Below, in pieces: positions 1 through 4,738 of a stretch of DNA of 7,958 nucleotides (the stretch's first letter is position 1; each line of letters begins with the position of its first letter). This DNA comes from Bacillota bacterium (GTDB lineage: Bacteria; Bacillota; Clostridia; Peptostreptococcales; Anaerovoracaceae), in NCBI GenBank assembly GCA_021443825.1, contig JABUTE010000242.1, positions 1 to 7,958 on the forward strand, in the 5' to 3' direction. The notes below the pieces were generated by a model. It did not search any database. It was not told where the DNA came from and was given only the letters and a program-made list of their open reading frames with translations. Both the position numbers and the translations under genes were made by a program.

Positions 1-402
1 CCAGAACATGGATTCCTTGGTAACGATGGAGACGACTGCGGCGATGAGCGCGATGGCTCCGGGCAGCTGCAGCGCTGCATAGTTGCCGGCAAGGATGGTG
101 GTAAGGCCGGAGTAGCCGATGCCAAGACCGGTGGCCAGAAGGATCACGCCCAGCACGAGAGACGCCAGTGATTCAAACCGATCGTGACCGTAGGGATGAT
201 CCTGATCGGGCTCCTTGCGGGCGATCAATACGCCAAGAAGGGCGATAAAGGTGGCAAAGACGTCGGAAAGGGAATGGACCGCATCGGATACCATGGCACC
301 GGAGCGTCCGGCGATTCCGGCATAGAGCTTAAAGCTGGCCAGGATCACATTGCCCACGATACCCACAAGAGAGACCTTTCTGATAATGCTTTTTTCGTTC
401 AT
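1..402 (-). CDS. Cation diffusion facilitator (CDF) family metal exporter, N-terminal part
   Basis: Partial gene: the 134 N-terminal residues are present and the rest lies beyond position 1. CDF proteins sit in the cytoplasmic membrane and export divalent metals such as Zn, Co, Ni, Fe or Mn in exchange for protons. The N-terminus (MNEKSIIRKVSLVG) leads into a first membrane helix at about residues 10-30. The metal-site helix follows, with SDAVHSLSDV at 39-48 giving Asp40, His43 and Asp47, and then the typical cytoplasmic HPYGHDRFE motif at 69-77. Further hydrophobic helices lie at about 79-100 and 112-126. The ATG at 402 is preceded by GGAGG with 5 bases between. CDF membership is secure. Metal specificity cannot be read from this fragment, but the riboswitch-like leader upstream points to Co/Ni (an inference). 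Confidence 0.93.
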   Translation of the reverse strand, partial: MNEKSIIRKVSLVGIVGNVILASFKLYAGIAGRSGAMVSDAVHSLSDVFATFIALLGVLIARKEPDQDHPYGHDRFESLASLVLGVILLATGLGIGYSGLTTILAGNYAALQLPGAIALIAAVVSIVTKESMFW

Positions 403-441
403 GAATACCTCCGGATAGCATTTTTTGCACCATGCTTTCCG

Positions 442-495
442 CAAAATAAAAAACACCATTTGCGGGAAGTACGTCTGTCCCGCAGAAAGTGTTTT
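442..495 (-). terminator. Intrinsic terminator, expression platform of the NiCo riboswitch
   Basis: Minus-strand hairpin with lower stem AAAACAC/GTGTTTT (495-489 with 456-450) and upper stem TGCGGG/CCCGCA (484-479 with 466-461), separated by a small internal loop. A T-rich tail (TTTTTTATTTT) follows. The 5' arm uses bases that form aptamer helix P4, the conserved GGGACAG and the P1 3' strand, so aptamer and terminator cannot form together. It lies about 50 bases before the CDF start codon. Confidence 0.85.
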
Positions 496-565
496 CTTTC
501 TACTGCTACCCAAGGTAACCCAGCCCCATGTCCGACGAAGCGGCCATCGCCTGCTCAGATTGTAC
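469..565 (-). promoter_or_regulatory. NiCo riboswitch (czcD-type) aptamer
   Basis: On the minus strand, the leader of the CDF gene folds as a four-helix junction resembling the NiCo riboswitch. P1 pairs GTAC..TCTG (565-556) with CAGA.GTAC (478-469). The conserved AGCAGGC follows at 555-549. P2 is ATGgCCG/CGGaCAT closed by a CTTCGT loop. P3 starts at GCTGGG and ends at AGCAG. P4 is a perfect AGAAAG/CTTTCT stem, followed directly by the conserved GGGACAG. These junction segments and their order match what I remember of the published class, which binds Co(II)/Ni(II) and commonly precedes CDF exporter genes. The 3' part of P4 and P1 is shared with the terminator, so metal binding would be expected to permit read-through (ON switch). 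Identification is from memory, without a covariance-model search. Confidence 0.85.
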
Positions 566-626
566 TGTAGAACGCATCTCAAGACGAGCTGCTGTGCAGT
601 GCAAATTAAAAAATAGTAACAGGTGC

Positions 627-655
627 ATTGTATCGCACGCCGAATGAAAATGCAA
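627..655 (-). promoter_or_regulatory. Promoter of the CDF gene and its riboswitch leader
   Basis: Sigma-A-like promoter on the minus strand: -35 TTGCAT at 655-650, a 17-base spacer, and -10 TACAAT at 632-627. Transcription would start near 620, giving a leader of roughly 220 bases that contains the whole aptamer and terminator. Confidence 0.75.
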
Positions 656-770
656 GTTCTTGTTGAAATTTCAAGGAAAGTTAGCATTCGGTAACCGCTG
701 CGCAAGCCCCGGGAGCCCATTGACAGCCACCGCAGACCCACTTTTTCTTCTTGCTCTGCAAAATATGCAG

Positions 771-800
771 CTGTTTTTTCTGCCGCTTCTATATTACAAT
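771..800 (+). promoter_or_regulatory. Possible weak promoter for the TVP38-family gene
   Basis: A -10-like TACAAT at 795-800 has only a poor -35-like CTGTTT at 771-776, with an 18-base spacer. It is the best rightward candidate before the gene, and the AT-rich tract around it (791-823) fits a promoter. The weak -35 leaves it uncertain. Confidence 0.25.
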
Positions 801-857
801 ATCTTATGTATTACAGAATATTCCATCATTTTTCAACGACAGAAACAGAGGTCTTCC

Positions 858-1517
858 TTGCAGCAGCAAAAATTCGAAAAGATTAAAAAATACCTGCTCC
901 TTGCCGGCTGGGCGGTGCTGATCACAGCCTGCTGGCTTTGGCGCGATCGCATTACCGTAGAAGGCATCCTGAACTTCGCGCCGGAAAACTATTTGCTGGC
1001 CTTTTTTGTATTCATGGGGCTGTTTGCTTTAAAAAGCCTTTCTGTCGTATTTTACAGCGGCATTCTCTTTACCGCCAGCGGCATCCTGTTTCCCCTTCCG
1101 CTGGCGCTTGCGGTCGATCTGTCGGGGCTGGTCGTTATGCTGACCATCCCCTATCTGCTGGGCCGACGCGTGGGCAGCGGGCTGGTGGAAGCCCTGATCC
1201 GAAAATACCCGAAAGCAAAGCTTCTTCAGCAGCTGAGCCGGGGCAATGAATTTCAGTTTGCCATGCTCGCCCGCCTGATCAGCGTTCTTCCGGCAGACCC
1301 GCTGAGCATGTATATGGGCGCCACCGGCATGTCTTATGCGCCCTTTCTTTTGGGCAGTATCTGCGGATTTCTTCCTGAAATGCTGGCCTTCACCGTTATG
1401 GGCGATAACGTATCGGACCCTCTTTCCCTTCCGTTTATTCTCGCCGCAGTGCTGAAGGCAGGCGCTCTTGCGGCAGCCCTGCTCTATTGCCGAAAGGCCT
1501 TAAAAAACGCCGAATAG
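858..1517 (+). CDS. TVP38/TMEM64 family (VTT/DedA-like) membrane protein
   Basis: Predicted polytopic cytoplasmic-membrane protein of 219 residues. The VTT (SNARE-associated/DedA-like) domain is recognised by a hydrophobic N-terminal helix (about 11-28) and a GILFTASGILFPLPLALA segment at 68-85. A glycine-rich helix follows, ending in PYLLGRRVG at 98-106, then ARLISVLPADPLS at 138-150, the GATGMSY turn and a GFLPEMLA segment. Related proteins are implicated in lipid scrambling or membrane homeostasis, but the bacterial substrate is mostly unknown. I chose TTG at 858 because AGAGG lies 6 bases upstream and the resulting length and N-terminus (MQQQKFEKIKKYLLL) suit the family. The same frame stays open back to TTG 660 and has an ATG at 765, but neither has a convincing ribosome binding site. 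It is transcribed alone and convergent with the next operon. Confidence 0.85.
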   Translation: MQQQKFEKIKKYLLLAGWAVLITACWLWRDRITVEGILNFAPENYLLAFFVFMGLFALKSLSVVFYSGILFTASGILFPLPLALAVDLSGLVVMLTIPYLLGRRVGSGLVEALIRKYPKAKLLQQLSRGNEFQFAMLARLISVLPADPLSMYMGATGMSYAPFLLGSICGFLPEMLAFTVMGDNVSDPLSLPFILAAVLKAGALAAALLYCRKALKNAE

Positions 1518-1541
1518 AGCAAAAGCCATTCTGCTTAAGAC

Positions 1542-1597
1542 ATGATAAGACCGCTGCAGGCATTGCTGATCCGATGCTCACAGCGGTCTTTTATCAT
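1542..1597 (+). terminator. Intrinsic terminator after the TVP38 gene, possibly bidirectional
   Basis: A long inverted repeat pairs ATGATAAGACCGCTG (1542-1556) with CAGCGGTCTT..ATCAT (1581-1597); only two extra T residues interrupt the match. The loop can pair further (GCAT/ATGC). It lies between two converging genes. The rightward tail TCTTTT is short and the leftward tail weaker, so it serves mainly the plus strand and may also stop the peptidase transcript. Confidence 0.7.
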
Positions 1598-1631
1598 CCC
1601 ATGTTTTCCTGTATCGCCTGCCTGACGGTCT

Positions 1632-2657
1632 CTACAGATACTCCCCCAGCGCTGCCAGATGCTTTCCGCGGATACCGTCCGTGGGGCAGGCATGCAGCAT
1701 GGAAGAAAGCAGCGCCTCCTCCATGGCCTCCACCGACGCCTCAAACACCGGATCGATGAAGTCATCATGCAAAAACGAATAGGTTTCCTCCGCCTCCTTG
1801 GGAAAATGAGCCACCCGATTGGCCGTGGAAAAGGCGATGGCGATATCGCCGCTGCCGTTTCCCGAATAGGAGCCGGTGCGAGCCAAAGCATGGGCAGATC
1901 GCTTTGCTGCGCGCCCCAGCTGCCGGTCGCTCAAAGGAACATCGGTGGCCAAGATCAGAATGCAGGAGCCCTGATCGGGGCCATGCTCTGCCGCGATGCG
2001 CCGTCCGATGGGATCTCCCCCCACCGTCAGATTGCGGGTAGAGCCGTAATTGGTCAATGCGAGGGCTCCTACGGTATAGGTCTTCTCCTGAATCGTGACC
2101 AGGCGGGAGGCAGAACCGATGCCCCCCTTAAGGCCCATCATCTTCATGCCGGTGCCGGCGCCTACCGCTCCCTCTTCAAAATCTGCGCAAGCCGCGCGAA
2201 AAGCCTGCTGCGCATCCTCTTCGGTCACATGCAGCCCCCGGATATCGTTCATGGAACCGTCGTTGCACTCGCAGACGACGCAGTTGACCGTGCCGGTGGA
2301 AACGCCGATCTGCGGATTTTCTGCCAAAGCCTGCTTTACCGCTGCGGTGAGAACGGTTCCCACCGACAAAGTATTGGTCAGATAGATGGGGCTTTCCAGC
2401 GTGCCCAGCTCGCCGATCTGCACCAGCCCTGCGCTTTTTCCAAAGCCGTTGATCACCTCTGCTGCGGCAAACACCTTTTCGCAATAGCAATTGCCTGGGT
2501 GAGGCTTGATGACGGTGACACCGGTATTGACCGTATGATCGTCGCTGATCAGGGTCTTATGCCCCACCGTGACCCCCGCCACATCGGAGATCAGGTTGCG
2601 GGGTCCTTTGGGATAACGGGCATGCAGCAGGATGGCTGCGTTCTGTTTGATTCCCAT
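1632..2657 (-). CDS. P1 family (DmpA-like, S58) self-processing aminopeptidase
   Basis: 341 residues, full length for the family. P1/DmpA enzymes are N-terminal-nucleophile hydrolases that cut themselves into two subunits before a serine and then release N-terminal residues, including beta-amino acids and D-residues in some members. Visible motifs are DVAGVTVGH at 25-33, GTGMKMMGLKGGIGSASR at 168-185, the LTNYG turn at 201-205, GPDQGSCILILATDVPLS at 226-243 and NGSGDIAIAFST at 267-278. The predicted nucleophile is Ser231 in QG|SC. Ser269 and Asp271 lie 38 and 40 residues later, the spacing I recall for Ser250/Ser288/Glu290 of BapA. No signal peptide is seen, so it is probably cytoplasmic. The ATG follows GGAGG by 8 bases, and that ribosome binding site overlaps the end of the upstream transporter gene (13-base gap), so the two are probably co-transcribed. 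Physiological substrate is unknown. Confidence 0.92.
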   Translation of the reverse strand: MGIKQNAAILLHARYPKGPRNLISDVAGVTVGHKTLISDDHTVNTGVTVIKPHPGNCYCEKVFAAAEVINGFGKSAGLVQIGELGTLESPIYLTNTLSVGTVLTAAVKQALAENPQIGVSTGTVNCVVCECNDGSMNDIRGLHVTEEDAQQAFRAACADFEEGAVGAGTGMKMMGLKGGIGSASRLVTIQEKTYTVGALALTNYGSTRNLTVGGDPIGRRIAAEHGPDQGSCILILATDVPLSDRQLGRAAKRSAHALARTGSYSGNGSGDIAIAFSTANRVAHFPKEAEETYSFLHDDFIDPVFEASVEAMEEALLSSMLHACPTDGIRGKHLAALGEYL

Positions 2658-2670
2658 ATGTACTTCCTCC

Positions 2671-3093
2671 TTATTTTTTGATCAGCCAGAGGCCGATCAG
2701 ACAGACTGCGGCGCCCAGCAGCTTCGTCAGGGTCAGCTCTTCGTGATAGAGAAGATAGCCGACGAAAAGCAACGCGATGGCAAAGATGACGCTTTGAAAC
2801 ATATAGCCGGTGTTGATGTTCCAGCCGACCTTATACATATACATGCAGCCTGCCTCCAGCCCGACAATGGCAAAGCCCATCACGAAGGAGGTCCAGCTGA
2901 CGGCGGAGTACTCCTTCAGGAGATTGCCTCCGTGGCTGACGGTAAAATACAAAGCGGCAGCCACCGCCGCACCGATCAGATAGGTGATGACCAGCGAGGC
3001 AAAGGGGTTCAGAGCGGCGGGTGTCTGCTTGGAGCAGATGTGATAGATCAGGTTGGAGCTGACGATCAGGGCGATGGGCCAATACATCGACAT
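2671..3093 (-). CDS. Half-size EamA/DMT family transporter
   Basis: 140-residue membrane protein with about five hydrophobic helices, at roughly 4-22, 34-55, 71-94, 100-121 and 123-138. It ends in the typical EamA tail GAAVCLIGLWLIKK. Standard EamA/drug-metabolite transporters have two such repeats (about 300 residues). One-repeat proteins like this are presumed to work as dimers, so this is probably a natural short form rather than a truncation. The substrate cannot be inferred from sequence; the family includes amino-acid, metabolite and drug carriers. The start at 3093 is chosen because GGAGG lies 6 bases upstream; an in-frame ATG at 3117 lies upstream of that site and is unlikely. It is first of two genes with the P1 aminopeptidase, suggesting a shared role in handling peptides or amino acids (an inference). 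I found no strong promoter of its own. Confidence 0.82.
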   Translation of the reverse strand: MSMYWPIALIVSSNLIYHICSKQTPAALNPFASLVITYLIGAAVAAALYFTVSHGGNLLKEYSAVSWTSFVMGFAIVGLEAGCMYMYKVGWNINTGYMFQSVIFAIALLFVGYLLYHEELTLTKLLGAAVCLIGLWLIKK

Positions 3094-3133
3094 AAAAGAC
3101 CTCCTTGCTTTCGGCAAAGCCTAAAATATAACG

Positions 3134-3158
3134 AAAGGTGCCCTGCGCAGGCACCTTT
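3134..3158 (-). terminator. Hairpin between tRNA-Gly and the EamA gene
   Basis: A perfect 9-bp stem, AAAGGTGCC/GGCACCTTT (3134-3142 with 3150-3158), with a 7-base loop containing TGCGCA. It begins a few bases after the tRNA 3' end, where a tRNA terminator is expected. In the tRNA's direction the stem is followed only by an interrupted T-rich tail (CGTTATATTTT). The better T-run (CTTTTTG) is on the opposite strand, where no gene ends. It may therefore act in both directions or be leaky. Confidence 0.65.
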
Positions 3159-3163
3159 TTGTG

Positions 3164-3237
3164 TGGAGCGGGTGAAGGGAATCGAACCCTCGACAAGAGC
3201 TTGGGAAGCTCCGATTTTGCCATTAAACTACACCCGC
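3164..3237 (-). tRNA. tRNA-Gly (anticodon CCC)
   Basis: A complete 74-base cloverleaf on the minus strand with the 3' CCA encoded (3166-3164). The acceptor stem GCGGGTG/CACCCGC pairs perfectly. D-stem GTTT/AAAT and the GGAGC/GCTCT anticodon stem contain one G-T wobble each. The loop TTCCCAA carries anticodon CCC at 3205-3203, and the T-arm contains TTCGATT. The sequence is very close to the known E. coli glycine CCC tRNA. It decodes GGG. A promoter lies about 20 bases upstream and a hairpin follows. Confidence 0.97.
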
Positions 3238-3259
3238 GCGTAATTCTCATAACTGATTC

Positions 3260-3288
3260 AGAATATCATACTTCTACGTTTTCTTCAA
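3260..3288 (-). promoter_or_regulatory. Probable promoter of tRNA-Gly
   Basis: Minus strand: -35 TTGAAG at 3288-3283, a 17-base spacer, -10 TATTCT at 3265-3260. The start site would fall some 15-20 bases before the mature tRNA 5' end. Each hexamer matches consensus at four of six positions. No other promoter is obvious before the EamA-peptidase genes, so this one may also feed them by read-through. Confidence 0.5.
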
Positions 3289-3305
3289 GAGGTTTCCCCC
3301 TGTCG

Positions 3306-3344
3306 AAAACAAAAAGCCGGCCTCTTCCAAAGAAAAGACCGGCT
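3306..3344 (-). terminator. Intrinsic terminator after the flavodoxin gene
   Basis: Minus-strand stem AGCCGG/CCGGCT (3344-3339 with 3320-3315), extended by TCTT/AAGA with a small bulge and followed by TTTTTGTTTT. It lies 16 bases after the flavodoxin stop codon and closes the YczE-flavodoxin operon. Confidence 0.88.
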
Positions 3345-3360
3345 GCAGATATGAGAGACG

Positions 3361-3855
3361 CTATTGGAACAGCTCCGTCGCCTTGGTCGCCATCCGCTGT
3401 CCGTAGACCTCAAAATTAGGCACGAACTGGCTGATGTCCATGGTGTTGTCGATGCCGACAGGGCCCAGATGGATGACCGGAGCTCCGAAGGAGCCGCCGC
3501 CGGAATAAAGCAGGCCTCCCATGACCATCATATGATCCAGCATTTCGCGGATGCCCAGCTCGGCGCCGCCATGCACATATTGAGCCGTGGTGTAGGCTCC
3601 GCACAGCTTGCCTGCCAGCGCCAGATCCTTTGCCTTTGTCAGCATAAAATTCATCATCTGGCCGCTGATATGGGCTGCGTAGATAGGCGAGCCCAAAACG
3701 ACGCATTTTGCTTCTTTTACGAATTCGTAATCAACCTCTTCGATGGGAAAGGCCTTGGCTTCGACGCCTTCGACGGAATTCATTCCCTTTACGATCACCT
3801 CGCCCATGTTTTTGGTATTGCCGGTGACGGAATGATAGATGACTGCCATTTTCAT
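3361..3855 (-). CDS. Flavodoxin-fold FMN-binding protein
   Basis: 164 residues, cytoplasmic. The N-terminal strand and phosphate-binding loop MAVIYHSVTGNT (3-14) carry the flavodoxin (S/T)xTGxT motif that grips FMN phosphate. GSPIYAAHISGQM at 55-67 is the second flavin loop, and a glycine-rich segment after VHGGAELG (94-101) through LLYSGGGSFG is the third, as in WrbA-like and flavodoxin-type NAD(P)H oxidoreductases. It may act as an electron carrier or a small quinone/flavin reductase; sequence alone does not separate these. The ATG at 3855 has GGAGG 8 bases upstream; the next ATG two codons later is spaced less well. It follows the YczE gene by 26 bases on the same strand and is closed by its own terminator, so it is the second gene of a two-gene operon. 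Confidence 0.88.
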   Translation of the reverse strand: MKMAVIYHSVTGNTKNMGEVIVKGMNSVEGVEAKAFPIEEVDYEFVKEAKCVVLGSPIYAAHISGQMMNFMLTKAKDLALAGKLCGAYTTAQYVHGGAELGIREMLDHMMVMGGLLYSGGGSFGAPVIHLGPVGIDNTMDISQFVPNFEVYGQRMATKATELFQ

Positions 3856-3881
3856 AATAGAGACCTCCTTACAAAAAACTT

Positions 3882-4541
3882 CTATTTTCTGAGATTGCGG
3901 AGCGTATCCAGCATATTCTCATGCTTGACCTTGGTCGGTTTAAAATGAAGGGCCTTCTGCACGATATCGGTGACGGTGCCCTGCAGGGTAAAGCAGATGA
4001 CCGTGCCCAGGCCGACCGGCGCGCCCAGCAGCCAGCTGACAGCCAGCACGATCACCGACACGATGATGATGACCTGCCCCATGGTCAGCTTTTCGATCTT
4101 CTTGTTGATCATAACCATCAGGGTATCGCGGGGGCCGCAGCCCATGGCAGCACCCATATAAAGAACGGAGGCCCCTGCCGAAAGAAAAAGGGATGCCAGC
4201 AGCAAAACAAGGCGCATTATATAGGTGTCGGGGGTGGGAAAAATGCCCATCGCCGTCCACATATCGTTAAACTGGCCGATGAGAACGGCATTCATAAAGG
4301 TGCCGATGCCGATAGGCTCGCGCATCAGAAAGTCGATGGCGATGATCACAAGGCCGACGGCCGTGTTGGCCTGCCCGACGGTAAGAGGCAGGTGCAGGGC
4401 CAGCCCCTGGTTTAACGCTACCCAGGAGGATGAGCCGATGGCAGCATTGATCATCATGGTATTGGCAAGGCCGAAGGCCATGAAGGCGATGGTCAGCCTG
4501 ATCAGACGCCATAGATAGGAGGGAATCAGCTCTGTTTTCAT
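3882..4541 (-). CDS. YczE-type (YczE/YyaS/YitT family) integral membrane protein
   Basis: 219 residues with about five or six hydrophobic helices and a basic C-terminal tail. It carries the YczE hallmark GCGPRDTLM at 134-142. An internal duplication is visible: LTVGQ at 53-57 and PIGIGTFMNA at 76-85 in the first half are echoed by LTMGQ at 152-156 and PVGLGTVICF at 175-184 in the second, each followed by a G..x..D stretch. The biochemical role of this family is unknown; the B. subtilis namesake sits near surfactin genes. The ATG at 4541 is preceded by AGGAG with 7 bases between. It heads an operon with the flavodoxin gene 26 bases downstream. A clear promoter at 4639-4667 gives a leader of about 90 bases containing an inverted repeat. 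Confidence 0.85.
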   Translation of the reverse strand: MKTELIPSYLWRLIRLTIAFMAFGLANTMMINAAIGSSSWVALNQGLALHLPLTVGQANTAVGLVIIAIDFLMREPIGIGTFMNAVLIGQFNDMWTAMGIFPTPDTYIMRLVLLLASLFLSAGASVLYMGAAMGCGPRDTLMVMINKKIEKLTMGQVIIIVSVIVLAVSWLLGAPVGLGTVICFTLQGTVTDIVQKALHFKPTKVKHENMLDTLRNLRK

Positions 4542-4577
4542 GAAAGATCTCCTTTTCTCGTGTATATGAATAATGCC

Positions 4578-4610
4578 GCAGCAGCGATTTAAAAGAATCG
4601 CAGCAGCTGC
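4578..4610 (-). repeat. Inverted repeat in the YczE leader
   Basis: Arms GCAGCAGCGATT (4578-4589) and AATCGCAGCAGCTGC (4596-4610) surround a 6-base loop. The innermost six pairs (GCGATT/AATCGC) are perfect; beyond them pairing continues as GC pairs broken by single mismatches. The octamer GCAGCAGC is also repeated directly in both arms. It lies in the transcribed leader of the minus-strand operon, between start site and ribosome binding site. On the plus strand it is followed by TTTTC, so it could also block antisense or leftover transcription; its function is not known. Confidence 0.5.
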
Positions 4611-4638
4611 TTTTCTAATTTAAGATCGACCACCTCGT

Positions 4639-4667
4639 ATTATATTCTCAATGTCCGTTTCTAACAA
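4639..4667 (-). promoter_or_regulatory. Promoter of the YczE-flavodoxin operon
   Basis: Minus strand: -35 TTGTTA at 4667-4662, a 17-base spacer and a perfect -10 TATAAT at 4644-4639. The predicted start is near 4632. It is divergent from, and close to, the M20 peptidase promoter. Confidence 0.75.
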
Positions 4668-4686
4668 TCCCCAAACGGGGCTTTTG

Positions 4687-4695
4687 TGGTATAAT
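4687..4695 (+). promoter_or_regulatory. Extended -10 promoter of the M20 peptidase gene
   Basis: TGG directly before a perfect TATAAT (4690-4695) forms a TGn-extended -10 element. No good -35 is seen 17 bases upstream (AATCCC at 4667-4672), which is usual for extended -10 promoters. The start site would be near 4702, leaving a leader of about 37 bases. A short CCCC/GGGG hairpin-capable sequence (4669-4680) sits just upstream, between the divergent promoters. Confidence 0.7.
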
Positions 4696-4738
4696 AACGG
4701 CATCTTCAATATTTTAAAAACGTAAAAGGAGAATTCTC

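Larger units (their letters stand above)
403..857. other. Divergent intergenic region between the CDF gene and the TVP38 gene
   Basis: This 455-base gene-free stretch holds the CDF ribosome binding site (403-412), the terminator, the aptamer and the CDF promoter, all on the minus strand. The rest (656-857) is the upstream region of the rightward membrane-protein gene. It contains a perfect 12-base palindrome, TTGAAATTTCAA, at 663-674, a weak possible rightward promoter near 771-800, and a purine-rich Shine-Dalgarno sequence at 847-851. The frame of the rightward gene is open through most of this stretch, but its composition and lack of membrane-protein character do not support coding upstream of 858. 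Confidence 0.6.

Noticed and set aside
184..570. A 128-codon plus-strand frame over the CDF gene and riboswitch
   Set aside because: It overlaps the CDF coding region and its structured leader, with no ribosome binding site or recognisable domain.
755..779. Small hairpin CTGCA/TGCAG followed by a T-run upstream of the TVP38 gene
   Set aside because: The stem is only 5 bp and no transcript from further upstream on this strand is expected to need termination there.
1659..2681. A 340-codon open frame antisense to the P1 aminopeptidase gene
   Set aside because: The minus-strand gene has full-length family motifs and a strong ribosome binding site. The plus-strand frame is low-complexity and begins inside the other gene.
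2632..3243. A 203-codon plus-strand frame across the EamA gene and tRNA
   Set aside because: It reads through a tRNA gene and antisense to a clear membrane protein, so it is a chance frame.
4669..4685. CCCC-AAAC-GGGG followed by CTTTT as a mini-terminator
   Set aside because: A 4-bp stem with a short T-run, in a region without an incoming plus-strand gene. It is noted only as a possible operator between the divergent promoters.
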